From Ferrovibrio sp. (GTDB taxonomy: Bacteria; Pseudomonadota; Alphaproteobacteria; Ferrovibrionales; Ferrovibrionaceae), in assembly GCF_029255545.1 (NCBI RefSeq), contig NZ_JANLJJ010000079.1:78255-142254 (forward strand): a stretch of DNA of 64,000 nucleotides, read 5' to 3'. Positions 21,458 to 31,188 of this stretch are shown piece by piece. The notes below the pieces were generated by a model that was not told the DNA's origin, did not search any database, and saw nothing but the letters and a program-made list of their open reading frames with translations. The translations under genes were made by a program, and so were the position numbers. How positions within the stretch are numbered: position 1 is the first letter of the stretch; each line of letters starts with the position of its first letter.

Positions 21458-22924
21458 ATGAAAGTCTTCATCGCCTGCCTGGGCACGGAAACCAACACCT
21501 TCTCGCCGCTGCCGACCGGCGAGCAGGGATTCTCGGAATGGATGCTGTATCGCGGCGATGCAACCCGGCATCCGGAGAATCTGTTCTCCGGCCCGTTGCA
21601 TGTCTGGCGGCGCGCGGCAGAGGCGCAGCAGGCAGAAGTGGCGGAGAGCCTGTCGGCATTCGCCCAGCCCGCTGGCGTCACCGTCCGCAAGGTCTATGAA
21701 GGCTTCCGCGACGAAATCCTGGCCGACCTGAAGGCGGCCATGCCGGTCGACATGGTGCTGCTCAGCCTGCATGGCGCCATGGTGGCCGATGGCTATGACG
21801 ATTGCGAAGGCGACCTGCTGGAGAAAATCCGGACCATTGTCGGACCAATGGCGGCGGTCGGCGCTGAGCTTGACCTGCATTGCTCGATCACCGAAAAGAT
21901 GCTGGCCAATGCCGATGCGCTGGTCACCTTCAAGGAATACCCGCATGTCGACAGCAATGCGCGGGCGCAGGAACTCTACGATATCCTGCTGGCCAAACAG
22001 CAGGGCAGCGCGAAGCCGGTGATGGCGGTGTTCGATACCCGGATGATCAATCTGTGGCGCACGCCGGTCGAGCCGATGGCCTCCTTCGTGCGCGAGATGC
22101 AGGCCTGCGAGGGCCGCGACGGCATCCTGTCGGTATCGTTTGCCCATGGCTTCCCGATGCAGGACGTGCCGGACGCCACGGCCAAGATGATCGTGGTTGC
22201 CGATGGCGACAAGGCCAGGGCGCAGGCGCTGGCGGAACGGCTCGGCCACAAAATATGGTCGCTGCGCGAGCAGACAGCGCCAAAGAATCTGAGCATCGAT
22301 GCGGCGCTGGATCGCGCGCTCGGCCACACCGGCAGGCGGCCGGTGGTGCTGGCCGACATCACCGACAATCCCGGCGGCGGCGCGGCGGGCGACGCCACGT
22401 TCATCCTGCGTCGCATCATCGAGCGTGGCATCGAGAACGTGGCCAGCGGCGTCTACTGGGATCCGATGGCGGTGCGCTTCTGCTGCGATGCCGGCGAGGG
22501 GGCCAGCTTCGATCTGCGGGTCGGCGGCAAATGCGGCGTCACCTCGGGCGATCCGCTCGATCTGCGTGTCACGGTCAAGTCCATAATCATGGACGCTGCC
22601 CAGCCGGCGCTGACCGGCAGTCTGCCGATGGGGCCCTCGGTCTGGATCCAGGCCGCAGGCGGCCGCGACCTGGTGCTGAATTCCCTGCGCACCCAGACCT
22701 TCCATCCCGGCGCTTTCGAGCAATTCGGCATCCGGCTCGCCGACAAGGCCATGGTGGTGGTGAAATCGACCCAGCATTTCCATGCCGGCTTCGCTCCCAT
22801 CGCCGGCGACATTCTGTATGTCGAGGCGCCGGGCGCGATGCGCTCGGATTTCGCCGATATCCCGTTCCAGAAAGTGCGTGGTCCGTACTGGCCGCGCGTC
22901 GCCGATCCGTTTTCCGCTGCATAA
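21458..22924 (+). CDS. M81 family metallopeptidase (MlrC-like)
   Basis: MKVFIACLGTETNTFSPLPTG...VLLSLHGAMVADGYDDCEGDLL...ADITDNPGGGAAGDATFILR: MlrC/DUF1485 motifs. Confidence 0.9.
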   Translation: MKVFIACLGTETNTFSPLPTGEQGFSEWMLYRGDATRHPENLFSGPLHVWRRAAEAQQAEVAESLSAFAQPAGVTVRKVYEGFRDEILADLKAAMPVDMVLLSLHGAMVADGYDDCEGDLLEKIRTIVGPMAAVGAELDLHCSITEKMLANADALVTFKEYPHVDSNARAQELYDILLAKQQGSAKPVMAVFDTRMINLWRTPVEPMASFVREMQACEGRDGILSVSFAHGFPMQDVPDATAKMIVVADGDKARAQALAERLGHKIWSLREQTAPKNLSIDAALDRALGHTGRRPVVLADITDNPGGGAAGDATFILRRIIERGIENVASGVYWDPMAVRFCCDAGEGASFDLRVGGKCGVTSGDPLDLRVTVKSIIMDAAQPALTGSLPMGPSVWIQAAGGRDLVLNSLRTQTFHPGAFEQFGIRLADKAMVVVKSTQHFHAGFAPIAGDILYVEAPGAMRSDFADIPFQKVRGPYWPRVADPFSAA

Positions 22925-22947
22925 CCAAAAAAGAGAGCCATCAGACC

Positions 22948-24504
22948 ATGTCGCAGAATCTGAGCCGTTCCCTGCGTTACAGCAAAGAGCCCGTGCGCAG
23001 CAAAGGCGGCGTTGTCGCCGCGCAGAACCAGAAGGCGGCCGATATCGGCGCCGAAGTGCTGCGTGGCGGCGGCAACGCCATCGATGCCGCCGTGGCCACC
23101 GCCTTTTCGCTTGCCGTGCTCGAGCCGTGGATGAGCGGCATCGGCGGCGGCGGTTTCATGCTGGTCTGGGATGCGAAAAAGCAGAAAGGCCATGTGGTCG
23201 ATTTCGGCATGGTCAGCGCCGCCGGCCTTGACCCGGCCGATTATCCGCTGGCCGAGGGCGTAGGCGGCGACCTGTTCGGCTGGCCTCTGGTGGTCGAGGA
23301 CCGCAACATCCTGGGTTATCCCTCCATCGCCGTGCCGGGCCAGCCCGAGGGCATGCGGCTGGCGCTGGAAAGCTTCGGCAGCCGCAGCTGGCAGCAGAGC
23401 CTCGGCCCGGCCATCGAACTGGCCCGCGAGGGCATGGAGGCCGACTGGTTCCTCAGCACCGTCGTTGCTTCGGCGGCGAAAGATCTCGGCCGCTTCCCGG
23501 CCTCGCGCGGCGTATTCCTGCCCGATGGCCTGCCGCCGGCAGCCGATTGGGGCGGCGCGACAACGCGGCTGAAGAACGATGCTTTGCTGGCCAGCCTGCA
23601 GCGCCTGAGCACGGCCGGTGCGCGCGATTATTACGAGGGCGAGCTGGCCACAAAACTGGTGCGCGACCTGCAGGCCGGTGGCTCGAAGATCGCCGCCGCG
23701 GACCTGGCCGGCTACCGCGCCCGCCTCGCCGAACCACTGCGTTATGCGTATGGAGACAAGACCCTGATGCTGCCGCCCGGCCTCACCGCGGGGCCCAGTC
23801 TGCGCGATGCGCTGGAAGCCGCCGGGCCAAAGCTGGATCGTGCCGGCCTGTCGCCGCAGAGCTTCGTCGCCTATGCCGAAGGCCTGACCGCGGCCTATGA
23901 GAAGCGCCTGGCCGGCATGGGCGACAGCGACAACGGCAAGAGTTGCACCACCCATCTCTGCGTCATCGACGGCGAGGGCAACATGGTGGCGCTGACCCAG
24001 ACGCTGCTGTCGCTGTTTGGCAGCCGCGTCATGCTGCCCGAAAGCGGCGTGCTGATGAATAACGGCATCATGTGGTTCGATCCGCGCCCGGGCAGGCCGA
24101 ATTCGCTGGGGGCGGCGAAGCGCCCGCTTTCCAACATGCTGCCCAGCCTGGCGGTGGATGGCGATAAACCGTGGCTGGCGATCGGTGCCTCGGGTGGCCG
24201 TCGCATCATGCCGGCCGTGATGCAACTGCTGTCCTTCCTGATCGATTACCGCATGCCGCTCGATGCCGCCTTCCATCAGCCGCGCATCGACGCCAGCATC
24301 CCGGGCCAGCCTTTCTGCGATCCGCTGCTTGATGCCGCCACTCGCGCGGCGGTGAAGGCGCGCTTCCCCCAGGCTGGCGAAAAGCGCCGCGATCCGTTTC
24401 CGCTCGCTTATGCCTGTCCCTCGGCGGTGATGATCGAACCCGACGGCAACCGCATCGGCATGACCGAAATCGCCCAGCCCTGGGCCGGCATGGCAGGCGC
24501 CTGA
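22948..24504 (+). CDS. gamma-glutamyltransferase family protein
   Basis: GGVVAAQNQKAADIGAEVLRGGGNAIDAAVATAFSLAVLEPWMSGIGGGGFMLVWD; THLCVIDGEGNMVALTQTLLSLFGSRVMLPESGVLMNNGIMWFDP. Confidence 0.92.
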   Translation: MSQNLSRSLRYSKEPVRSKGGVVAAQNQKAADIGAEVLRGGGNAIDAAVATAFSLAVLEPWMSGIGGGGFMLVWDAKKQKGHVVDFGMVSAAGLDPADYPLAEGVGGDLFGWPLVVEDRNILGYPSIAVPGQPEGMRLALESFGSRSWQQSLGPAIELAREGMEADWFLSTVVASAAKDLGRFPASRGVFLPDGLPPAADWGGATTRLKNDALLASLQRLSTAGARDYYEGELATKLVRDLQAGGSKIAAADLAGYRARLAEPLRYAYGDKTLMLPPGLTAGPSLRDALEAAGPKLDRAGLSPQSFVAYAEGLTAAYEKRLAGMGDSDNGKSCTTHLCVIDGEGNMVALTQTLLSLFGSRVMLPESGVLMNNGIMWFDPRPGRPNSLGAAKRPLSNMLPSLAVDGDKPWLAIGASGGRRIMPAVMQLLSFLIDYRMPLDAAFHQPRIDASIPGQPFCDPLLDAATRAAVKARFPQAGEKRRDPFPLAYACPSAVMIEPDGNRIGMTEIAQPWAGMAGA

Positions 24505-24927
24505 GTGCAGCCGTCGCGGCGCGGCACGATCATCGGCTTTGCGGCCGCCATTGGCGCCTGCGTGATCGGCGCGGGCTGGCAGGTGGCGACCCGCCTGGGC
24601 ACCACCACCACGCTGGCGCCGGTCGACCTGGCTCTGCTGCGCTACTGCATCCCGGCCGTGCTGCAGGCGCCGACGGCCGACGTGATCCTGCAGGCCTGCT
24701 GGCAGGGGGTGATTGCAGGGCTGCTCGGCCTGTGGACCTTCGCCCTCGGGGTGCATCATATCGGCCCCAGCCGGGCCGCCGCCGTCGGCGCGCTGGTGCC
24801 GGTGCTCTCCGCGCTGGGTGGTGGCCTGGTGCTGGGCGAAATCCCCAAGCCGCTGGTGCTGGCCGGCATCCTCTGCACAATGGTCGGCGTGTATTTGGCC
24901 AGCGGGGTTCTGGCCCGTAAAAGCTAG
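24505..24927 (+). CDS. DMT/EamA-family transporter lacking its central region (likely remnant)
   Basis: 140 aa from GTG: N-terminal EamA-like GFAAAIGACVIGAGWQVATRLG...LALLRYCIPAVLQ joined directly to a C-terminal EamA-like block QGVIAGLLGLWTFALGVHHIGPSRAAAVGALVPVLSALGGGLVLGE. Confidence 0.65.
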   Translation: MQPSRRGTIIGFAAAIGACVIGAGWQVATRLGTTTTLAPVDLALLRYCIPAVLQAPTADVILQACWQGVIAGLLGLWTFALGVHHIGPSRAAAVGALVPVLSALGGGLVLGEIPKPLVLAGILCTMVGVYLASGVLARKS

Positions 24928-24992
24928 GCGGATCAGGCACTAATCCCTTCGCACTTGCACGAGCCCGGCCCGCGCCGTATATCCGCGCCGGA

Positions 24993-25586
24993 ATGAAAGG
25001 GTTTCCGGCCATGGATCGCGTGCGTCTCGAGGGTTATGCATTTCTAGCGGCGTTCATCGCCTGCGTGCCGGCGGCCAACTGGCTGATCGGCAATCTGGGC
25101 ACCATCTGCGTGCCGCAGGGCCCCTGCCTGATTCCCGTCGCACCCAGTTTTGGCATTTCCGGGGGAATCACCGCGCCCAGTGGCGTGCTGATGATCGGCC
25201 TGGCTCTGGTGCTGCGCGACCTGGTGCAGCGCCGGCTCGGCAAAGGCTGGACGCTGGGCGCCATCGCCGTTGGCGCGGCGCTGTCGGGCCTGATTGCCCC
25301 GCCGGCCCTGGTGATGGCCTCGGCTGTCGCCTTCCTGCTCTCCGAGCTGGCCGATTTTGCCGTCTATACCCCGCTGCAGAAGCGCGGCCTGGTGCGCGCC
25401 GTTCTGCTCTCCAGCCTGGTCGGCCTGTGCGTCGACTCGGTGGTGTTCCTGTATCTCGCCTTCGGCAGCCTCGACTATCTGGCCGGCCAGATCATCGGCA
25501 AGGCCTGGATGGTGCTGCTCAGCATCCCGGTGATCCGGCTGCTGCGCGACCGCGACCAGCGGCTCGGCATCACCGCCGCCGCCTGA
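24993..25586 (+). CDS. VUT family (YhhQ/DUF165-like) transporter, putative queuosine-precursor transporter
   Basis: Multi-TM protein AANWLIGNLG...PSGVLMIGLALVLRDLVQRRLGKGWTLGAIAVGAALS...FLLSELADFAVYTPLQKRGLVRAVLLSSLVGLCVDSVVFLYLAFG. Confidence 0.82.
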   Translation: MKGFPAMDRVRLEGYAFLAAFIACVPAANWLIGNLGTICVPQGPCLIPVAPSFGISGGITAPSGVLMIGLALVLRDLVQRRLGKGWTLGAIAVGAALSGLIAPPALVMASAVAFLLSELADFAVYTPLQKRGLVRAVLLSSLVGLCVDSVVFLYLAFGSLDYLAGQIIGKAWMVLLSIPVIRLLRDRDQRLGITAAA

Positions 25587-25614
25587 GGCGCGGCACCCGG
25601 GACTGGCTCAGGCG
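25580..25614. terminator. inverted repeat spanning both stop codons of convergent VUT and queC genes (possible bidirectional terminator)
   Basis: CGCCTGAG (25580-25587) ... CTCAGGCG (25607-25614); 8-bp perfect stem, no T-tract. Confidence 0.4.
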
Positions 25615-26321
25615 CCGCGCTCAGCCTTCATCCTGGCGATCGCCTGCAGCCAGTAATCTGGATCCTCGTAGTCGGTCGGGTCCGCCACATTGGCCAGATA
25701 AAAGGCCTCGCGCCGCTCGACGCAGGTGCCGCAGCGGCCGCAATGCTTCGCGCCGCCCTTGTAGCAACTCCAGGTCTTCTCGTAGGGCACGCGTAAGCGC
25801 GCGCCCTCGCGCACGATGTCGGCCTTGGTGAAGCCGACGAACGGGGCGTAGAGCTGCACCTCCCACATGCCTTCCAGGGCGCAGGCCTGCATGGCGCGGA
25901 AGGCCTCGACGAAGGCCGGCCGGCAATCGGGATAGATGAAGTGGTCGCCGCTATGCACGGCGATGCCGACCGCATCGGCCCTGGCGCCAGCGGCGATGCC
26001 AAAGGCGATGCTCAGCATGATGGCGTTGCGGTTGGGCACCACGGTCGACTTCATGTTGCTCTCGGCATAATGCCCGTCGGGCACCGCGTCGCCGCCGCTG
26101 ATCAGCGAGGATGAGGTGAGGAAGCGGCCGAGGCCGGCAATGTCGACCACGTCGTGGCGCGCGCCGAGCGCGGCGGCGATGCCGGCGGCATGTTCGATCT
26201 CGCGGCGATGGCGCTGGCCGTAATCAAACGAGATCAGGCGCTCCAGTCCGTTCTCGGCTGCGATCCGGTAGGCCAGCGTGACCGAGTCAATGCCGCCCGA
26301 GCAGAGGACGACGGCCTTCAT
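25608..26321 (-). CDS. queC: 7-cyano-7-deazaguanine synthase
   Basis: MKAVVLCSGGIDSVTLAYRIA PP-loop; SGDHFIYPDCRPAFVEAF; C-terminal zinc site SCYKGGAKHCGRCGTCVERREAF. Confidence 0.96.
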   Translation of the reverse strand: MKAVVLCSGGIDSVTLAYRIAAENGLERLISFDYGQRHRREIEHAAGIAAALGARHDVVDIAGLGRFLTSSSLISGGDAVPDGHYAESNMKSTVVPNRNAIMLSIAFGIAAGARADAVGIAVHSGDHFIYPDCRPAFVEAFRAMQACALEGMWEVQLYAPFVGFTKADIVREGARLRVPYEKTWSCYKGGAKHCGRCGTCVERREAFYLANVADPTDYEDPDYWLQAIARMKAERGA

Positions 26322-28900
26322 GCTGCTGCGGCTTTCCTGCGCCGCCATTGCAGCAGCATGACCAGGCCGAGCAGGGCGAATGCCGGCAGATACACCCAGT
26401 GCTTGCTCGGCCGGTCGGCCGGCAGCAGCACATGTTCAATGGTGAAACCGCTTTCCAGGCCGACGCGCTTGGCGGCCGAGCCGAATTTGATGGCGCCAAC
26501 CTGCACGCGGTCGCCAAGCGTGGTCAGGGTCAGCCCGGCATCGGCCAGCCGCTTGCGGGCCTCGCCGGGCGCTGCCAGCGGCAGGCTGATCGTCTTGGTG
26601 ACGTCGTCGCCTTCCAGCGTCGTGCCGGCCACCACCATCAGCAGGCGACCGTCCGCCGGCAGTCTGCCGGCGACCTCGAAGACCTGCTTCGCCGGCGCTT
26701 CCGTATAGGGTTCATACAGCTTGTCCCAGAAGAAGCCGGGGCGGAACATCGCGAAGCAGACCAGCAGCAGCAGCGCCGATTCCCATTTACGGCTTTTGGT
26801 CAGCATCCAGCCCATGGTCGCGGCGGCGAAGACCAGAATCGCCACCGTGGCGATGACGATCACCAGGATCGCCTCGGCCGTATGGTCGATATCGATCATC
26901 AGGATTTGCGGATTGAAGATGAACACGAAGGGCAGCACGGCGGTGCGCATCGAATAGATCGTGCCCTGCAGGCCGGTTTTGATCGGGTCCTCGCCGGAAA
27001 TCGCCGCCGCCGCGAAGGAGGCCAGACCGACCGGCGGCGTCACGTCGGCCATGATGCCGAAATAGAACACGAACAGATGCACGGCGATCAGCGGAATCGC
27101 CAACCCGGCCTGGGCACCCAGTTCCACGATGACCGGCGCCATCAGGGTGGCGACCAGGATGTAGTTGGCCGTGGTCGGGATGCCCATGCCGAGGATCAGG
27201 CAGATGAATGCGGTGAGCAGCAGCATGGCGATCACGTTGCCGCCCGAGATGAATTCGACGAAGTCGGTCATCATCAGGCCCATGCCGGTCAGGGTCACGG
27301 TGCCGACGATAATGCCGGCCGTCGCGGTGGCGATGCCGATGCCGATCATGTTGCGGGCGCCAAGGTTGAAACCTTCGACCAGATCGGCAATGCCAAGGCG
27401 GGCCGCATCGCCAAGCTGTTGCGTGCCGCGGAAGAAGGCGATGACCGGCCGCTGCGTCACGACGATGGCCATTACGGTGGCGGTTGCCCAGAAGGCCGAC
27501 AGCCCGGGCGAAAGCTCCTCCACCATCAGGCACCACAGCAGCACCACGATCGGCAGCAGGAAATGCAGGCCGGTGCGCGCCACGCTCCAGGCTTCCGGCA
27601 CCTTGATGTCGGGGTTGCTGGCATCGTCCAGCTCGAGGTCGGGGAATTTCGCCGCATACCACAGCGACAGCAGATACAGCGCGCCGCCGCCGATCCCGAG
27701 CAGCCAGGGCGCCGCCGCGCCGGTCACCGCCTGGATGCCGAGGATGCCGTAATACAGCGCGCAGATCACCGCGATGCTGCCGCTCCAGCCCAGGCCCTGG
27801 CGCAGCCAGTATTCGCGCCGGCCGCGTTTCACCGCGCGCTCCAGCGGTCTGGCGTTGATCATCTGCGCCTCGAGGTCGACGATATAGAACAGCGCGATAT
27901 AGGAAATTACGGCCGGCAGGAAGGCGTGCTTGACGATGTCGGCATAGGGCAGCCCGACATATTCGGTCATCAGGAAGGCGGCCGCTCCCATCACCGGCGG
28001 CATGATCTGGCCGTTCACCGAGGACGCCGTCTCGATGGCGCCGGCCTTCACGCCGGTCAGGCCGGTGCGCTTCATCATCGGGATGGTGAAGATGCCGCCC
28101 GAGACGACGTTGGACACCGACGAGCCGGATACCACGCCATTCAGCGCCGACGACACCACGGCCACCTTGGCCGGGCCGCCGCGCAGATGGCCGAGCAGGG
28201 CGACGGAGATCTGCATCATCCAGTTGCCGCCGCCGGCCTTCTCGAGCAGCGAGCCGAACAGCACGAACAGGAAAACGAAGCCGGTCGAGACGCCCAGCGC
28301 CACGCCGAAGACGCCCTCCGTGGTCAGCCACTGGTGTTGCAGGAACTTGGTCAGCGAGGCGCCCTTGTGCTGGATCACCTCGGGCATCCACGGGCCGGCG
28401 AAGGTGAACAGGATGAAGACGGCGGCGACGATCACCATCGGCGGGCCGAGCGTGCGACGGGTCGATTCCAGCAGCAGCAGCAGGCCGACTCCGGCGATGG
28501 CGAGGTCATACCAGGTTGGCTGGCCCGGGCGGGTGGCCAGCGCGGCGTAGAACAGGAACAGGTAGGAGGCCGCGATGGCGCCGGCGATGGCCAGGATCCA
28601 GTCAAGTGCCGGAATATGGCTGCGCGGCGAACGCTTGAAGGCCGGATAGCAGGTGAAGGCGAGGAAGACCGAGAAGCCGAGGTGGATCGCGCGCGCCTCG
28701 GTGTCGTTGAGGATGAAGACGCCGAAGATGAAGGGCAGCGGCGAGGCATACCAGACCTGGAAGGCAGACCAGGCCACGGCAATGGCGAGGATCAGTTTGG
28801 CGACCGCGCCCTTGGGGTCGCGTCCGCCCAGATCGGCGTCGGCGACGAGTTGCTGCAAGTCCTGCTCGGTGGCTTGGCGTTGCGTTGCTGCGTTGCTCAT
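26318..28900 (-). CDS. TRAP transporter fused 4TM/12TM permease
   Basis: 860 aa; AGGGNWMMQISVALLGHLRGGPAKVAVVSSALNGVVSGSSVSNVVSGGIFTIPMMKRTG and FICLILGMGIPTTANYILVATLMAPVIVELG. Confidence 0.95.
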   Translation of the reverse strand: MSNAATQRQATEQDLQQLVADADLGGRDPKGAVAKLILAIAVAWSAFQVWYASPLPFIFGVFILNDTEARAIHLGFSVFLAFTCYPAFKRSPRSHIPALDWILAIAGAIAASYLFLFYAALATRPGQPTWYDLAIAGVGLLLLLESTRRTLGPPMVIVAAVFILFTFAGPWMPEVIQHKGASLTKFLQHQWLTTEGVFGVALGVSTGFVFLFVLFGSLLEKAGGGNWMMQISVALLGHLRGGPAKVAVVSSALNGVVSGSSVSNVVSGGIFTIPMMKRTGLTGVKAGAIETASSVNGQIMPPVMGAAAFLMTEYVGLPYADIVKHAFLPAVISYIALFYIVDLEAQMINARPLERAVKRGRREYWLRQGLGWSGSIAVICALYYGILGIQAVTGAAAPWLLGIGGGALYLLSLWYAAKFPDLELDDASNPDIKVPEAWSVARTGLHFLLPIVVLLWCLMVEELSPGLSAFWATATVMAIVVTQRPVIAFFRGTQQLGDAARLGIADLVEGFNLGARNMIGIGIATATAGIIVGTVTLTGMGLMMTDFVEFISGGNVIAMLLLTAFICLILGMGIPTTANYILVATLMAPVIVELGAQAGLAIPLIAVHLFVFYFGIMADVTPPVGLASFAAAAISGEDPIKTGLQGTIYSMRTAVLPFVFIFNPQILMIDIDHTAEAILVIVIATVAILVFAAATMGWMLTKSRKWESALLLLVCFAMFRPGFFWDKLYEPYTEAPAKQVFEVAGRLPADGRLLMVVAGTTLEGDDVTKTISLPLAAPGEARKRLADAGLTLTTLGDRVQVGAIKFGSAAKRVGLESGFTIEHVLLPADRPSKHWVYLPAFALLGLVMLLQWRRRKAAAA

Positions 28901-28935
28901 GGTCGGTCCTCGAAAATCAGTCGCCCGGTCTGCTC

Positions 28936-28970
28936 AAAAAAAAGCCGGCCCGCTGCGACACGGGCCGGCT
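28936..28970 (-). terminator. hairpin plus U8 between TAXI solute-binding protein and TRAP permease (attenuator-like)
   Basis: Minus strand reads AGCCGGCCCG-TGTCGCAG-CGGGCCGGCT followed by TTTTTTT: 10-bp perfect stem plus T-run. Confidence 0.8.
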
Positions 28971-28988
28971 GAACAGTGTAGTGCCGGA

Positions 28989-29966
28989 TTACATCCAGCC
29001 CTTTTCCTTGTAGTACTTCACGGCGCCGGGATGCAGTGGGGCCGAGTTGCCGTCCTTGACCATGTTCTTCGGGTTCAGCGCCGAGAAGGCGGGGTGCAGC
29101 TTCTTGAATTCATCGAAATTCTCGAAGGTGGCCTTCACCAGCTGGTAGACCGTCTCGTTGTCGACCTTGGCCGAGGAGACCAGCGTGGCCAGCACGCCGT
29201 AGGTCTGGGTCGCCTGCGGGTTGTTGTTGTACAGGCCGGCCGGGATGGTTGCCTTGGCGTAGAAGGAATTCGCCGCCACCAGCTTGTCGATGGCCGGGCC
29301 GGTGATCGAGACCAGCTTGGCGCCGCAGGTGGTGGTCGGGTCCTGGATGTTGGCCGACGGATGGCCGACGCCATAGAAGAAGCCGTCGATCTTGTTGTCG
29401 CAGAGCGCCGGGCCGTGCTCGTCGGCCTTCAGCTCGGAGGCCAGCGAGAAGTCGGAGAGCTTCCAGCCCAGCGCGCCGAGCAGTTCTTCCAGCGAGGCGC
29501 GGGTGCCCGAGCCCGGATTGCCAACGTTGAAGCGCTTGCCCTTCAGGTCCTCGAACTTGGTGGCGTTGATTTCCTTGCGGGCCAGCACGGTGAACGGCTC
29601 GGGATGCACCGAGAAGACCGAGCGCAGGTCAGCGAAAGCGCCGGCATCCTTGAACGCGCCGACGCCCTTCAGGGCGTTGTAATGCACGTCCGACTGGGCC
29701 ATGCCGAAATCAAGCTCGCCGGCCTTGATGGTGTTGATGTTGTAGGCCGAGCCGCCGGTCGATTCGACCGAGCAGCGGATGCCATGCGCCTTGCGGTCCT
29801 TGTTCAGCAGGCGGCAGATCGCGCCGCCGGCCGCGTAATACACGCCGGTCACGCCGCCGGTGCCGATGGTGACGAATTTCTGCTGCGCGAAGCCGGCGCC
29901 GGGCAGGGCGGCCAGCAGGGCCGCGCCGAGCACGCCGCCCAGCAGGTGCTTGGTTGCAAACTGCAT
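28989..29966 (-). CDS. TAXI family TRAP transporter solute-binding subunit
   Basis: [93 protein letters not shown]. Confidence 0.95.
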   Translation of the reverse strand: MQFATKHLLGGVLGAALLAALPGAGFAQQKFVTIGTGGVTGVYYAAGGAICRLLNKDRKAHGIRCSVESTGGSAYNINTIKAGELDFGMAQSDVHYNALKGVGAFKDAGAFADLRSVFSVHPEPFTVLARKEINATKFEDLKGKRFNVGNPGSGTRASLEELLGALGWKLSDFSLASELKADEHGPALCDNKIDGFFYGVGHPSANIQDPTTTCGAKLVSITGPAIDKLVAANSFYAKATIPAGLYNNNPQATQTYGVLATLVSSAKVDNETVYQLVKATFENFDEFKKLHPAFSALNPKNMVKDGNSAPLHPGAVKYYKEKGWM

Positions 29967-30164
29967 GTTGTTTCTCCTCCGTAATGGACTGCGGTCAGGT
30001 TGACGGCAGCCGGATTGATTGATGATCGCCGGCCGATACGGCCGCGCCGGCACAGGCCCGGAACTGTGTAATGGCAGGCCGCACCCCGTTGCGGCATACC
30101 GGCCCATACGCCCCTGTGATAGCGGAAAGACCAAGCCTGCCGCCATGCGTATCGGTACCGTGTC

Positions 30165-30181
30165 CATAACCCGATGGTATG
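30165..30181. promoter_or_regulatory. candidate LysR-type operator upstream of the TAXI-TRAP operon
   Basis: CATAACCCGATGGTATG, T-N11-A; one mismatch from the motif at 31189-31205. Confidence 0.65.
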
Positions 30182-30203
30182 GACACCGGTCCGACCGGTT
30201 TCG

Positions 30204-31127
30204 TCAAGTCCGTTGTGGCTTGCCGGGGGTCACAAGTGCGGCAGAAACCGATTTTTCCGTCTGCGCCAGCACGGCGCCGAATTTGCGCGCCAGCACCGAG
30301 GCCGGCTGGTGCTTGGCCCGCATCACGTGCACCGCAAAATCGATGTGCGGCAGCAGCGGGCGGGCGATGACCTGGCGCGGGTCATGGGCCGCGGCGGTAT
30401 ACTGGTCGACAATGGCGACGCCGGCGCCGCGCGCCACCAGCGACAGCGCGATCTGGTTGGTCTTGACCTCGACGATGGGTTGCAGGTCGACCCCGGACAG
30501 CTTGAGCGCGGCGCTGAACGCCGCGCCCAGCGGGTCGTCGCTGCGCAGGCCGATGAAGGGATGCTTGCGGAACCAGTCGAGTTTCACACTCGCGGGCACC
30601 TGGTTTTCCATGGTCTTCGGAAAAATACCGTAGAATTGCGCTTCGGCCAGCAGCTGAATGTCGAGGCCGGGATGCGGCTGGATGTCGAATCCGATGCCCA
30701 GATCGACCTCGTGGTTCAGCACCACGCGCACCAGATCGGCATATTGCCGGGTTTCCACCTCGAAGCTGACATCGGCGTGCTTCTGGCGGAAGCGACTGAT
30801 TGCCAGCGGCACGAGGTCGATGCACAGGGCCGGCGCGGCGGCGATGCGCAGGTGGCCGCTGGTGGCGGCGCCCAGGTTGCGCGACAGTTTGCGCAGGTTC
30901 TCCAGGCCGCTGATGATGCGTTCGCTCTCGGCATGCAGCACCTGGCCCTCACGGGTCGGCAGCAGCCTGCCTTTCACCCGGTCGAACAGCTTGTAGCCCA
31001 GCTGGTCCTCGGCGCGCAGCAGCAGCCGGGTGGCGGCCGGCTGCGAGATGTTCAGCAGCTTGGCGGCGGCCGTGATCGTGCCGGTCAGCATGATGGCGTG
31101 GAAGACTTCGAGATGGCGCAGTTGCAT
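30204..31127 (-). CDS. LysR family transcriptional regulator
   Basis: MQLRHLEVFHAIMLTGTITAAAKLLNISQPAATRLLLRAEDQLGYKLFDRVKGRLLPTREGQVL: LysR HTH. Confidence 0.93.
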   Translation of the reverse strand: MQLRHLEVFHAIMLTGTITAAAKLLNISQPAATRLLLRAEDQLGYKLFDRVKGRLLPTREGQVLHAESERIISGLENLRKLSRNLGAATSGHLRIAAAPALCIDLVPLAISRFRQKHADVSFEVETRQYADLVRVVLNHEVDLGIGFDIQPHPGLDIQLLAEAQFYGIFPKTMENQVPASVKLDWFRKHPFIGLRSDDPLGAAFSAALKLSGVDLQPIVEVKTNQIALSLVARGAGVAIVDQYTAAAHDPRQVIARPLLPHIDFAVHVMRAKHQPASVLARKFGAVLAQTEKSVSAALVTPGKPQRT

Positions 31128-31188
31128 GATGGGTTCCGATTCTGCCGCCCGCACTCTAGCTTTGCTATGGCTTTCTCCCAAGGGTCGG

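Noticed and set aside
21880-24504. 874-aa ORF that fuses M81-region sequence with gamma-glutamyltransferase
   Set aside because: The first part is an out-of-frame read of the M81 gene; the true GGT start is 22948.
25608-26321. queC as a defence-associated QueC-like gene (Qat/CBASS type)
   Set aside because: Canonical length, PP-loop and four-Cys zinc site, and no ATPase, TatD or CBASS partners nearby.
26348-28972. 874-aa + strand ORF opposite the TRAP permease
   Set aside because: Antisense artefact with repetitive HHDAGDQ-like composition; the TRAP permease on the minus strand is unambiguous.
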